Assembly (NCBI GenBank): GCA_001871075.1
Contig: MNUP01000040.1
Coordinates: forward strand, 1-31,488
Origin: Candidatus Desantisbacteria bacterium CG1_02_49_89
GTDB taxonomy: Bacteria; Desantisbacteria; UBA1551
DNA length: 31,488 nt
Direction: 5' to 3'
Below are positions 1-8,500 of this stretch, piece after piece; positions within the stretch are counted from its first letter, which is position 1, and each line of letters begins with the position of its first letter. A program made the translations under genes and the position numbers. The notes beneath the pieces were generated by a model, which was not told the origin of the DNA, did no database searches, and worked only from the letters and a program-made list of their open reading frames with translations.

Positions 1-10
1 AACGAACGAA

Positions 11-74
11 GTGAGTGTGGCAATCTCGTCGTTAAAACCGAGATTGCTTCGTCGTTTCACTCCTCGCAACGACA
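11..74. repeat. Intergenic hairpin repeat at the window edge
   Basis: A perfect 9-bp inverted repeat (20-28 with 39-47, 10-nt loop) is followed by a TTCGTCG...CTCCTCGCAACGACA phrase of a kind common in intergenic repeats of environmental bacteria. The next gene's frame stays open through it, so a start at 11 would only translate the repeat. I therefore treat this as non-coding. Confidence 0.55.
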
Positions 75-130
75 AATTACTTAATGCGTTTGTATTAGAC
101 TACAAAATCTTACCAGGAAGTATAAGAAAT

Positions 131-1051
131 ATGACGCAAGTTGAAGTTATGAATTTAAGGAAAACCCATAATTTTATCTATTATTTCACAGGCCTTTTTT
201 TCCTGTTCCTCAGCAAATTGAAGAATTTAATGCAGGGTTACAGGAGCCCGCGCCCGTTCGGCATCCTTGATTTTAAAAAAGCAATTGAATACGATTTCAG
301 GGTTGTTGATGGCTGGCTGCATTTTTTGAAAGAATATTCCGGCGATGATTCCCTGAAAGGAAAAACGATCCTGGAGCTGGGGCCCGGCGCGGACCTGGGC
401 GTGGGCATCATAACACTTATGAAAGGCGCGGAAAAATATAATGCGATAGACGTAAATGATCTGGTAAAATTTGTGCCCGATGAATTTTACCGGGAATTAT
501 TCGGGTATATAGATAAAATTAACGGAATAAAGCCGGACATAGATTTTTTAAGAACACAGCTTGAATTGGCGTGTGGCGGCAAAACCGGTAAACTGAATTA
601 TCTATGCCGCAGCGATTTTGACATATCTGTTTTCAGCGGAGAACAAATAGACCTGGTTTTAAGCCAGGCTGCGTTTGAGCATTTCGACGATATTGAAAAG
701 ACCATAATGCAGCTCAGCGCGGTTGCAAAGCCGGGAACAATGCTGATAGCTGAGATTGACCTGAAAACGCATTCCAGGTGGATACGCGATGCCGACCCGC
801 TTAACATATACAGGTACCCTGATTTTATATATAATATTTTTAAATTTAGGAGTTCGCCTAACAGGGTCAGGCAGTTTGAATATGAAAAGATATTGAAAAA
901 ATTTAAATGGGTCAACATAAAAATATTTCCTATTATTGTCCTTGACAATAAATACTTATTGGCTGTGCGGGATTTTTTGAGCAAGCGTTTCAGGGGCGGG
1001 GATAGCCGGATGGAAGAGCTTACTGTTGTTTTGTGCGCAACAAAAGAATGA
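131..1051 (+). CDS. SAM-dependent class I methyltransferase
   Basis: A 306-residue protein when started at ATG 131, which has an AGGAAG ribosome binding site 10 nt upstream. The frame is open back to 11, but that part is a repeat. The glycine-rich SAM-binding motif I, LELGPGADLGVG, is at residues 81-92. An acidic AIDVND motif at about 105-110 follows, and DLVLSQAAFEHFDDIEKT is typical of the post-II region of Methyltransf_11/23-type enzymes. A hydrophobic stretch at residues 15-28 could be a membrane-associating helix. It sits directly upstream of a polyprenyl glycosylphosphotransferase, so methylation of a surface glycan or its precursor is a reasonable inference; the substrate is unknown. 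Its TGA overlaps the ATG of a short downstream frame (ATGA at 1048). Confidence 0.75.
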   Translation: MTQVEVMNLRKTHNFIYYFTGLFFLFLSKLKNLMQGYRSPRPFGILDFKKAIEYDFRVVDGWLHFLKEYSGDDSLKGKTILELGPGADLGVGIITLMKGAEKYNAIDVNDLVKFVPDEFYRELFGYIDKINGIKPDIDFLRTQLELACGGKTGKLNYLCRSDFDISVFSGEQIDLVLSQAAFEHFDDIEKTIMQLSAVAKPGTMLIAEIDLKTHSRWIRDADPLNIYRYPDFIYNIFKFRSSPNRVRQFEYEKILKKFKWVNIKIFPIIVLDNKYLLAVRDFLSKRFRGGDSRMEELTVVLCATKE

Positions 1052-1179
1052 GCGCAGAGATCTATAAAAAGGAACGCAGCCAAAAGACTATGGAATTACG
1101 GAAAGACAAGTATGGCCGGGGCGCGGCATCGGAAAAGACCCTGGATATTTTTTCAGGCCTTGCCGTAAACCAAAGATAA
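1048..1179 (+). CDS. Possible 43-residue ORF overlapping the methyltransferase stop
   Basis: ATG 1048 overlaps the preceding TGA as ATGA, the usual arrangement for translational coupling. The frame runs 43 codons to TAA 1177-1179. The product is hydrophilic and lysine/arginine-rich, beginning MSAEIYKKERSQKTMEL. I recognise no family. It may be a small protein, the remnant of a truncated polysaccharide gene, or chance; this gap has none of the palindromes seen in the others, which mildly favours a coding remnant. Confidence 0.25.
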   Translation: MSAEIYKKERSQKTMELRKDKYGRGAASEKTLDIFSGLAVNQR

Positions 1180-1198
1180 TATGAAGATGGAGTAAATT

Positions 1199-2575
1199 AT
1201 GTGGCGGAGAAACTGGGTTTACTGGATGGCGGTGGACGGGTGCATAATACTGGCGTCTTTCCTGTTTTTTTATTGGCTAAGGTTTTATACGCCGCTGAGC
1301 TATTTATTCAAGTTTAGGGGATATCCGGGTTTTTTAATTTACCTGAAGGGCGGTGTAGTCACTGCCATGGTATGGTTGTTTTTCTTCAAGGCGCTGGGCG
1401 TGTACAGCGAAAAAAGCTTCCGTTCTTTTGTGAGCGATTTGCAGGTGATAATGGAAGGTTCCTTCTTCGGCATGCTTTTTATGGCGGGATTAATTGTTTT
1501 GCTAAGGCAGTTTTCATATTCAAGGACGGTGGCATTATACGGGGGGATACTTGCTTTCTTTCTGCTTTCATTACACCGTAAAATACAATATAATTTTGAA
1601 ATAAATTCTTCAAGCGGCGAAAGCCTTAAAAGGGTTATCATAGTCGGGTGCGGGAAAAACGGGGAAATAGTCCTTAAAAGGCTTAAAAGAAGTTCGGAAA
1701 AAGGGTTTATCCTCGTAGGTTTTTTGAGCACCGACCCCAAAATGGCGGGAAAGGAAATTAACGGCGTCAAAATTATCGGGGATCTGGGCGGCCTTGCCGG
1801 GTTTGTAAAGTATATGGAGAACCCGAAAGTCATAATCACCTTAGGTTATGACGAGTGGGACAAAATGAAAGATGCCGTGAGCCTTTGCCGCGAAAACAAG
1901 GTGAATTTCCTGATAATGCCTGACCTGCAGGAACCTCTTTTCGGCGGAACAAGGATTGAGATGATACACGGCCTGCCGCTGATAGGCATGAAAGAAAGCC
2001 AGCTGAAAAAGTCCGGGTACAGGTTCATTAAAAGGTGCGGCGACCTATTCCTTGGCGTTCTGATAGTCCTGATCCTTTCCCCGCTTCTGCTGTATATAAT
2101 CATAGCCATCAAGCTGACATCGCCGGGCCCGGTTTTTTTCAGGCAGAAAAGGATCGGCTTCAGGAGCAGGCCTTTTTCCATCATCAAATTCAGGACGATG
2201 CGCGCTGAGGAAGGCGGCTCTGCCTGGACTGACATAGACGACGCGCGGTGCACTGATTTCGGGAAATGGCTGAGGCGGCGTAATTTTGACGAGCTTCCCC
2301 AGTTGTTCAACGTCCTTAAGGGCGATATGAGCCTGATAGGGCCCAGGCCGCTCGCGGTTGATGACGTGGAATTCCAGAGTGTCTCTTTTTTCAATGACCG
2401 CCACGAGGTAAAACCGGGAATGACCGGCTGGGCGCAGATAAACGGATTAAGGGGAGGGCATGTGGAGCCTGAGGAGCGCATCCGTTACGACCTTTACTAC
2501 ATAGACAACTGGTCTATATGGCTTGACCTGACGATCCTGCTTATGACGCCGTTCTCTCTGGTGAATGCTTTTTAG
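1199..2575 (+). CDS. Exopolysaccharide polyprenyl glycosylphosphotransferase (WbaP/WcaJ-like)
   Basis: A 458-residue membrane protein, the normal length for the family, which transfers a sugar-1-phosphate from a nucleotide sugar to undecaprenyl phosphate and so starts a surface polysaccharide repeat unit at the inner membrane. The N-terminal ~130 residues are strongly hydrophobic (about four membrane segments). A Rossmann-like CoA_binding_3 region follows, with VIIVGCGKNGEIVLKRL near residue 150. The C-terminal bacterial sugar transferase domain starts near KRCGDLFLG with a membrane helix, then SPGPVFFRQKRIG, FRTM, DELPQL (364-369), GPRP (381-384) and PGMTGWAQINGLRG. The start is ATG 1199 with GGAG about 7 nt upstream. 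Which sugar it transfers cannot be told from sequence. The methyltransferase upstream and the epimerase at 3884 fit a polysaccharide role. Confidence 0.92.
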   Translation: MWRRNWVYWMAVDGCIILASFLFFYWLRFYTPLSYLFKFRGYPGFLIYLKGGVVTAMVWLFFFKALGVYSEKSFRSFVSDLQVIMEGSFFGMLFMAGLIVLLRQFSYSRTVALYGGILAFFLLSLHRKIQYNFEINSSSGESLKRVIIVGCGKNGEIVLKRLKRSSEKGFILVGFLSTDPKMAGKEINGVKIIGDLGGLAGFVKYMENPKVIITLGYDEWDKMKDAVSLCRENKVNFLIMPDLQEPLFGGTRIEMIHGLPLIGMKESQLKKSGYRFIKRCGDLFLGVLIVLILSPLLLYIIIAIKLTSPGPVFFRQKRIGFRSRPFSIIKFRTMRAEEGGSAWTDIDDARCTDFGKWLRRRNFDELPQLFNVLKGDMSLIGPRPLAVDDVEFQSVSFFNDRHEVKPGMTGWAQINGLRGGHVEPEERIRYDLYYIDNWSIWLDLTILLMTPFSLVNAF

Positions 2576-2662
2576 GTTGATATCCGTGGCTGAGACTTTT
2601 AAATCTCATTCGAAGATCCCTGTGAAGAATATTTTAAAGCCTTTTAAGTTCTCTCTAAAAAA

Positions 2663-2768
2663 TTGTAACTCAGGGCTTTAGCCCTGATATCAGACCTCCC
2701 TCCTTAAAGATTGGCAGCTTGCCCGCCAGTCAGTTTGGCGGGGGTCTTCGAAAAGGTCTGAGTTACAA
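2663..2768. repeat. MITE-like palindromic element with GTAAC ends
   Basis: About 106 bp bounded by 11-bp perfect terminal inverted repeats TTGTAACTCAG (2663-2673) and CTGAGTTACAA (2758-2768). Inside are the hairpin CAGGGCTTTAGCCCTG, the arms CAGACC (2691-2696) and GGTCTG (2755-2760), and a block starting CCTCCCTCCTTAAAG that recurs in the element at 24456. No coding capacity. It fills most of the gap between the glycosylphosphotransferase and the porin-like gene. Confidence 0.7.
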
Positions 2769-2843
2769 ATTCTCAGTGAACTCAGTGGCAAAAGAAGTGG
2801 ATTGGTTTTAAAAAATGCAGGATTCCTGCAAAGGGGAGGTAGA

Positions 2844-3581
2844 ATGAAGAAAGTATTAGCAGCTGTATCATTATTGTTCTGGGCGGGATGCGCGTCAGCG
2901 ATAACCTTTGTGGAGCCCGGGCTTTACACGACCGACCTGTTCGCTGAAAGGCCGTATCTTACTGAAAAGGCCATGGTCCTTGATCAGGGAAAGTTTGAGG
3001 TGCAGGGGGGGTACGCCGCGTTCCTGACCCGGTCAAACACGATGACGCAGAGCGTGCGCATACACCTTAACTACGGCGTGACAAAGGACATGACCCTGGG
3101 TATCTGTTTTCCATTCGGGGGAGACGTGCCAGGCGTAAACAACTCGCAGTTGGGCATAAAATATTCGTTCAACCCGCTGTTGTCAACCATGTTCCCAAAC
3201 AAGGACCTGATGGACGTGTCGTTTAGCTATTCCTGCGCGCTGGGCAGCATGGGCTACTCGGTCAAGCTTATCATGGGCAAGGACTGGGGCAATTTCCGCC
3301 TGTATGGTAATCTCGGTTACCTGAAGCACGAAACCTCAAAAACCGGTATTATTTATGGCCTTGCCACGAATTTCCTGGTCGGAAGGAAATTGGATCTGGG
3401 CTGTGAAGTGATGGGAACCATTGAAAGAGATACAGGCGCAGTCGCCAATGTAAATGTCACGGCAGGCATGAAGTATTGGATCTCGGATTATGTTGCTATT
3501 GATCTGGGCGTAGGCACGTGTTTGACATCTGACCCCATGCTCTTCGCGACCACGGGTTTTTCCTGGATAATAGGACAATAA
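2844..3581 (+). CDS. Secreted outer-membrane beta-barrel-like protein
   Basis: A 245-residue product from ATG 2844, which has GGGGAGG 6 nt upstream; the longer frame from 2802 is unlikely because it bypasses this site and the signal peptide. Residues 1-20 form a Sec signal peptide (MKKVLAAVSLLFWAGCASA). The rest shows alternating hydrophobic and polar strands with many aromatic and glycine residues. The ending, a strand resembling MKYWISDYVAIDLGVG followed by FSWIIGQ, recalls PF13557-type (Phenol_MetA_deg) outer-membrane proteins. The cysteine at residue 16 (WAGC) could be an alternative lipoprotein site. Probable location is the outer membrane; transported substrate, if any, unknown. A barrel prediction supports this better than any specific motif. 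Confidence 0.65.
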   Translation: MKKVLAAVSLLFWAGCASAITFVEPGLYTTDLFAERPYLTEKAMVLDQGKFEVQGGYAAFLTRSNTMTQSVRIHLNYGVTKDMTLGICFPFGGDVPGVNNSQLGIKYSFNPLLSTMFPNKDLMDVSFSYSCALGSMGYSVKLIMGKDWGNFRLYGNLGYLKHETSKTGIIYGLATNFLVGRKLDLGCEVMGTIERDTGAVANVNVTAGMKYWISDYVAIDLGVGTCLTSDPMLFATTGFSWIIGQ

Positions 3582-3751
3582 GCAGCCAGTTTTTACAGTT
3601 TACAGAGTTTACAAAGTTTATGTAGTTTACAGAGTTAAATCCGTGGACATCCGTGGCTGAGCTTATTAAATCTCTTTAAATCCCTGTTAAAAGCTTTTAC
3701 AGGGATCTTGCGAACGGGATTTAAGATACCGTCGTGCGTCATGCGTCGAGC
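3582..3751. repeat. Intergenic tandem words and palindrome upstream of the epimerase
   Basis: About 3591-3637 is a degenerate tandem array of a GTTTACAGA-like 9-mer. Positions 3680-3706 form a near-palindrome (ATCCCTGT and ACAGGGAT around AAAAGCTTTT). At 3731-3751 a degraded CGTCGTGCGTC array leads into the 121-bp repeat. No coding sequence seen. Fragments of the ATCCCTGT phrase recur at about 2616, 18948, 24589 and 30384. Confidence 0.6.
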
Positions 3752-3872
3752 GTCTTACGTAAATACCGTCGTATGTCGTAGGTCATACGTTTAAAAGATT
3801 CATGCGCACGACGCAAGACGTACGACGTTCGACGTGAAACGCACGACGTACGACTTACGACGTAAGACGGAA
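3752..3872 (+). repeat. 121-bp long inverted repeat, copy 1
   Basis: This segment is the exact reverse complement of 30219-30339, base for base by eye, and the match continues imperfectly (about 20 of 26 positions) into 3726-3751. It is built of variants of an ACGTACGAC/TTACGTCGTAAG word, so it is also internally self-complementary. It ends 11 nt before the epimerase ATG and supplies that gene's leader, including part of the weak GGAAG ribosome binding site (3869-3873). Confidence 0.85.
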
Positions 3873-3883
3873 GCGAGTTTGAT

Positions 3884-4816
3884 ATGAAAGTCCTGGTGAC
3901 AGGCGGGGCGGGTTTTATCGGAAGCCATATCGCGGAGGAGCTGGCAAAGCGCGGCTTTGACGTGATAGTGCTGGATAATTTCGATACCGGGAACAGGGAA
4001 AACACAGCGCGCCTGCCCGGCAGAGTTGAAGTTATTGAGGGGGATGTAAGGGATCTTGCGGCAGTAAAAAAGGCGGCCCGCGGGGCCGGATGTGTTTTCC
4101 ACTTCGCGGCGATCGCTTCTGTCCAGCGCTCGATAACCGACCCTGTTGAAACCAACGGGGTGAACATAACCGGGACCCTCAACGTTCTTTTGGCTTCAAG
4201 GGATGAAGGCATAAAGCGCGTTGTGTTCGCTTCTTCGTGCGCGGTTTACGGAGACCCGGGGGAAGGCAAAAAAAAGGAAGATCTGGCCCCGGATCCGATG
4301 TCGCCTTACGCGGTTTCCAAACTGGCAGGCGAATATTACTGCAAAATTTTCCATTCGGTTTTCGGCCTGGAAACGGTCATATTGCGGTATTTCAACGTTT
4401 TTGGGCCCAGGCAAAGCCCTTTCTCGGATTATGCCGCCGCAATACCGAAGTTCATCTCGCTCATGCTTGAGGGCAGGCAGCCCGTGATATTCGGCGACGG
4501 AAAGCAGTCGCGGGATTTCGTGTTTATCAGGAACGTCGTGCAGGCAAACCTGCTGGCAATGAGCGCCCAGGGCGCGTTCGGGCGGGCGTATAATATAGGA
4601 TGCGGGATGAGCGTGGACATGAACAGGCTGGTTGAAAAGCTTAACGCGGTCATGGGCAAGGACCTTCGGCCTGTTTACACCGACCCCCGCCCGGGGGATA
4701 TAAGGCAGTCGCTTGCTGATATTTCAGACGCTGAAAAACTGCTGGGATACAGCCCGGAGATAAGCCTTGAAGAAGGATTAAAGGAAACGGTTGAATACTT
4801 CCTTAAAAAAAAGTAA
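3884..4816 (+). CDS. NAD-dependent epimerase/dehydratase (UDP-glucose 4-epimerase-like SDR)
   Basis: A 310-residue extended short-chain dehydrogenase/reductase, normal length for the family. The NAD-binding Rossmann motif GGAGFIGS is at residues 7-14, the acidic residue ending beta-2 is in VLDNFDTG (about 29-36), and the catalytic Ser is in ASSCAVYG (116-123). The catalytic pair is Y142 and K146 (PYAVSK), and RYFNVFGPRQ starts near 168, typical of GalE/WbpP-like sugar nucleotide epimerases. It probably interconverts UDP-sugars or a related nucleotide sugar for surface glycan synthesis, in line with the sugar transferase upstream. The exact substrate cannot be assigned. The start has only a weak GGAAG site, and the leader is a repeat element. 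Confidence 0.88.
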   Translation: MKVLVTGGAGFIGSHIAEELAKRGFDVIVLDNFDTGNRENTARLPGRVEVIEGDVRDLAAVKKAARGAGCVFHFAAIASVQRSITDPVETNGVNITGTLNVLLASRDEGIKRVVFASSCAVYGDPGEGKKKEDLAPDPMSPYAVSKLAGEYYCKIFHSVFGLETVILRYFNVFGPRQSPFSDYAAAIPKFISLMLEGRQPVIFGDGKQSRDFVFIRNVVQANLLAMSAQGAFGRAYNIGCGMSVDMNRLVEKLNAVMGKDLRPVYTDPRPGDIRQSLADISDAEKLLGYSPEISLEEGLKETVEYFLKKK

Positions 4817-4818
4817 AC

Positions 4819-4839
4819 GACCCTAAAGGGTCTACTCCT
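4819..4839. repeat. GACCCTAAAGGGTC palindrome
   Basis: A perfect 14-bp palindrome (4819-4832) followed by TACTCCT, starting 3 nt after the epimerase stop. The same phrase recurs at about 18447 and 20777. It could act as a weak transcript end, but there is no U-tract directly after it. Confidence 0.55.
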
Positions 4840-4903
4840 TAAATAAAGGGGAGGTGTTCATTTAAAATAAAGATTGTTCAAAGCAAAAGATTGTTCAATT
4901 TAG

Positions 4904-4931
4904 TTGACTTTTCGTAAATAAAATATATAAT
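4904..4931 (+). promoter_or_regulatory. Sigma-70-type promoter upstream of tRNA-Lys and the giant gene
   Basis: TTGACT (4904-4909), a 16-bp spacer, then TATAAT (4926-4931) in an AT-rich stretch. It is the only good promoter seen in the gap before tRNA-Lys (5236) and could serve the tRNA and perhaps the giant gene beyond. No start site has been mapped. Confidence 0.6.
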
Positions 4932-4985
4932 ATGATAATGCTAACTAAAATTATGAATTATGGATCAACAGCAAGGATCTTGTTG

Positions 4986-5038
4986 TAACTCAGACCTTTA
5001 GGTCTGATGAATCATCAGGGCTGAAGCCCTGAGTTACA
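4986..5038. repeat. 53-bp double-hairpin element with GTAACTCAG ends
   Basis: GTAACTCAG (4986-4994) and CTGAGTTAC (5030-5038) are perfect terminal inverted repeats enclosing two hairpins, CAGACCTTTAGGTCTG and CAGGGCTGAAGCCCTG. It is a compact member of the GTAAC-ended family seen at 2663 and 24456. Confidence 0.65.
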
Positions 5039-5235
5039 GTTTATAACTTGTCACTTGATACTTGTTACTTGTCACTGTAGTTTATGGTGGGCCGTAAGAA
5101 CCTGTCCCGCCTTATCGGCGGGCCAGAACCTTGTTACTTGGCAACTAAACGTCGGGGGCGTGGCGTAATATGCTCAGCTTGAACTTTTGACCTTTGCATT
5201 TTGACTTTTGACCTTTGACTTGTTTTTAATGATAT
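5039..5235. other. Repeat-filled gap upstream of tRNA-Lys
   Basis: Contains an ACTTGTC-type 7-mer array (5046-5073), a CCCGCC/GGCGGG hairpin (about 5106-5122) and a GACCTTTGACTTTT-type array (5181-5220). No ORF with a plausible start or ribosome binding site was found. Confidence 0.6.
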
Positions 5236-5308
5236 GGGCCAGTAGCTCAGTTGGTAGAGCACCGCCCTTTTAAGGCGGGTGTCGAGCGTTCGAGCCGCTC
5301 CTGGCTCA
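5236..5308 (+). tRNA. tRNA-Lys (anticodon TTT)
   Basis: A 73-nt cloverleaf: acceptor GGGCCAG pairs with CTGGCTC, the D-arm is GCTC...GAGC, and the anticodon stem CCGCC/GGCGG encloses loop CTTTTAA (anticodon TTT). The T-arm is GAGCG TTCGAGC CGCTC and the discriminator is A. No CCA is encoded. A promoter at 4904 could drive it. Confidence 0.95.
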
Positions 5309-5468
5309 TTTCTTCTTCACTTTAACACTTCAACGGCACTTGCTCCGAAGGAGTTCCTTCGGGACATCCCATCCGATCCCTTACCCCTTAATTTTAAAGC
5401 CAGCATCCACTAACCTGATCTCTTACTACAGACACGGATCCTTTTATTTATATAAGAGACTTAAATAT

Positions 5469-5591
5469 ATGAAAAAATCTCTCTCTTTCTTTATTCTTGG
5501 GCTTTTACTTGTCACTTGTGACTTGTTACTTGTTACTGTAGTTCGCGCCGGCGGCCCCGGTTTTGCTTCCTTATATAAGGACCCAAAATAA
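5469..5591 (+). CDS. Signal-peptide ORF, out of frame with the giant protein
   Basis: ATG 5469 opens a 40-codon frame starting MKKSLSFFILGLLLVTCD, with a basic n-region, a leucine/valine core and a VRA-type cleavage site before AGGPGFA. It is a textbook Sec signal peptide and stops at TAA 5589-5591. The giant reading frame overlaps it in the +1 frame and has no signal peptide of its own. Removing one A from the AAAA run at 5585-5588 joins them smoothly into a product reading ...YKDPNNRGYFNTDG. This is therefore almost certainly the true N-terminus of the 5563-18369 gene, separated by a one-base frameshift, sequencing error or recoding site. The ribosome binding site is weak (AAGAGA, 5454-5459). 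LVTC is only a marginal lipobox. Confidence 0.7.
   Translation: MKKSLSFFILGLLLVTCDLLLVTVVRAGGPGFASLYKDPK
5507..5540 (+). repeat. ACTTGT(C/G/T) 7-mer array inside the signal-peptide codons
   Basis: Four tandem 7-mers (ACTTGTC, ACTTGTG, ACTTGTT, ACTTGTT) then ACTGTAG. The same array, ending in ACTGTA, is intergenic at 5046-5079 and 24086-24119. Here it encodes the second half of the signal-peptide hydrophobic core (LLVTCDLLLVTVV). Confidence 0.8.
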
Positions 5592-8500
5592 CAGAGGATA
5601 CTTCAACACCGACGGAACAGACTACGCCACTGTCACCGTCATCGTGATCTCGGAAACAACCACTAAGATATCCGGCCAATACGTAACCATTTATACGAAC
5701 CGCGGAGCCGCGTTCGATACGGGCTCAGGCGCTTCAAAGGTTACGAATGCCAACGGCGCGGCTACTTTTACGATCAGGTCCACGACCCCGGGAGAGGCCA
5801 ATTTTTACGCGGTGTGCATGGGAGAGACCCTGTACCCGAACCTGCTCAACAACGCGTCCATGGAGAGCGCGGGGACAGGCAACACCTACGCTCTTTACTG
5901 GACAGGCGTTGGCGCTGCTATACCGCCGTATAACTATACGCGGACAAGCACTGTAAGGTATGAAGGCATATACTCGGTCAGGCACGAGTCAGGCCGCGCA
6001 GGCAATCCTTACCAGGACGTTTCTATCATAGAGCGCAGTTCTTTATATGAACTTTCCGCGTACCAGTACGGACCGCTCAGGCAGCCCTACCTGGACCTTA
6101 ATAACACAGGTTACGACAAGAACATATACGCAGCCACCCCGAATACCTGGTGCTATTCCTCGGATATCTGGTCCAGCACAACAAATACAACGGCGAGGGT
6201 AAGGTTCCAGGTTGACGGATCGCCCGCGAACCTTGACTGGTGGGATAATATCCGGTTCCAGAGGATCCCGACAGTCACATTCATGAGGATAGTTGAGTTT
6301 CCCATAGCGATAGAAGCAGAGCATGACGATGTCTGGCATCTGGGCGGTGTTTCCATAGTAAACCCATGGGTAAACGGGTCTATCAGCGGAGTATTCTGGA
6401 GATTTAATAATAACAACGACAGGGTCCTTCTTTACGGCAGGGTGCCCCAGGTATGGAATGAATTTGAAACACAGATATTCAAGGTTTCATTCAGGGCTTT
6501 CGGTTTAAACGGGGGGGCCTGGCCTATCGCCGGCGTCGCGGTGGACGACGCGAACACAAAGAACATAAGCGTTGAGACTTCCGCGGTGCAGGTTTTTTAT
6601 TCCGGGACCTTTACCCTGGGCGTCGGCCTGCACAAGGTCGCGATCGTGCTCACAAACGGCGCCGCTTCAGACCTGTTCATTGACTGGTTCGGCATAGGGC
6701 CTGTGAAGAGCGCGGCGGATTCTCCGGCGCTTTCCAGGGAGGAGATCAAGGTCAGGCAGGACGATACCTACGTGATACCGATGTGGGAGTTCGACGAAGC
6801 CGGGAACACGGAAGGATGGGAGGGCTATAACGGCGCGAGCGTCACGGGAGTTTCAGGCGGAAGCCTGAACCTTACCACCACGAACACAGAGCCGGTGCTT
6901 TTATCCCCGCGCGTATTTGTGGACCAGAACCAGAACAAATACGTTTCCTTCAAGATGAAGGTTGACAGGGGAACAAGCGGAAAACTGCAGTGGGTCAGGC
7001 AGGATATCCCGGGGCCTTTGGGAGAAATGAGCTTTGACATAGAGGCGGACGGCCAGTTCCACGTTTACAACATTGACCTGAGTTCCGGTTCCAATTACGC
7101 GTTCTGGGGAAATACCTGGAACTACTATTTGACAGGGTTCATGTTGTTGCCGACTAACGCGTCCGGAGCAAGCGTCCAGATCGACTGGATAAGGATTTCG
7201 AACGTAAAGCAGGGCGAGGCAGAGATCAATATCACGTATTTCGGGATCGAGGAAGGCGGCAGGGCGGGAGAAAGCATACCCCTGTGGCTGAAAGTTGAGA
7301 ACGCGGGCGGGGAAGCGGCTGAATACGTTGCCGCGACTTTGAGCCTGCCCCCGGGCCTGGTGATAGCGAACGGCGGAAATACCTTCGGGGTCATAACCCT
7401 TTACAATAACACGACATTCGCCTGCACTGTCATAAGCTCAACCGCGATGTCCAGCACAGCGTACGTGACCGTGAGCGGGCGGAACTTCCTTTCCGAGACC
7501 GCTTCCTGTTCGATAACCATAACCGCAAAGCTGGCGTCAGACACCGACTACCCTCCTGTGCCCGAAACCGTGACCACCCCTTACGATGTCGGGGTTTATT
7601 ACTTCCCCGGATGGAAGCAGGGAGAGCACTGGGGCTGGGACGTGATAAGGCCCGAGTACCCGCAGAGAAAGCCGCTCCTGGGATGGTATAACGAGGGAGA
7701 ACCGCCCATCGCTGACTGGCATATTAAGTGGATGGCTGAGCACGGGGTGAAGTTCATTATCTACGACTGGTACATGTGGACTGACTATAATGTCGGCCTT
7801 GAACACGCGCTCAACGCCTACCTTGATTCCAGATACAGGTCCTATATCAAGTTTTGCCTGCTCTGGGCGAACCATTTTGCCGGCCACACGCGCGACCTGA
7901 TACTTTACACCACGCAGTACTGGATCGACCACTATTTCAACCAGCCCGAGCATTACACGATAGACAACAAGCCTGTGGTAATAATTTTCTCTCCTTTTCA
8001 GTTCAGCGAAGACCTTGGAAGCTACGCGGCTGTCGCAAGCGTGTTCGCCGAGATGAGGCAGATGTGCGTTGACGCGGGGTACGCGGGCCTTTATCTGATC
8101 GCCGGCAACGGCACCAGCCAGTCAGAGATCCAGGCGATCCAGACCATGGGTTATGACGCGTGCACCGGTTACAATTATGCCGGGTCAGGCATGAGCCCCG
8201 AGGAAGCAGTTCTGAACAGGTCCCCGTATTACAAGTGCATAAACGGGCACCGCGCGATCTGGGAGGCGATACAGGGATACGGATACCTTCCGTACATTGC
8301 GCTGACAGAGCCCGGGTGGGATAACGGCCCATGGGCCGGTTCTGCCGCTCTCGTGCGGACCAACAGGAACAAGGCTGATTACAAGTCCATGCTCATAAAT
8401 TCCAAAGCGTTCGCTGACAGCTACCCTATCCTCGGCAAAAAGATAGTCATATCCGAGTGCTGGAACGAGTTCGGGGAGGGCGCGGTTGTCGAGCCCTGCG

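Noticed and set aside
11-130. Methyltransferase starting at GTG 11
   Set aside because: These codons translate an intergenic hairpin repeat, and ATG 131 has a proper ribosome binding site.
3739-4212. Minus-strand frames over the epimerase start and a + frame at 30103-30291 sharing a C-terminal peptide
   Set aside because: The shared peptide is only a translation of the 121-bp inverted repeat; both frames lack ribosome binding sites and overlap better-supported genes.
5582-5591. CCCAAAA as a -1 ribosomal slippery heptamer joining the signal peptide to the giant frame
   Set aside because: A -1 shift there leads into the wrong frame; a +1 (or -2) shift is needed, so classical -1 frameshifting cannot explain the join.
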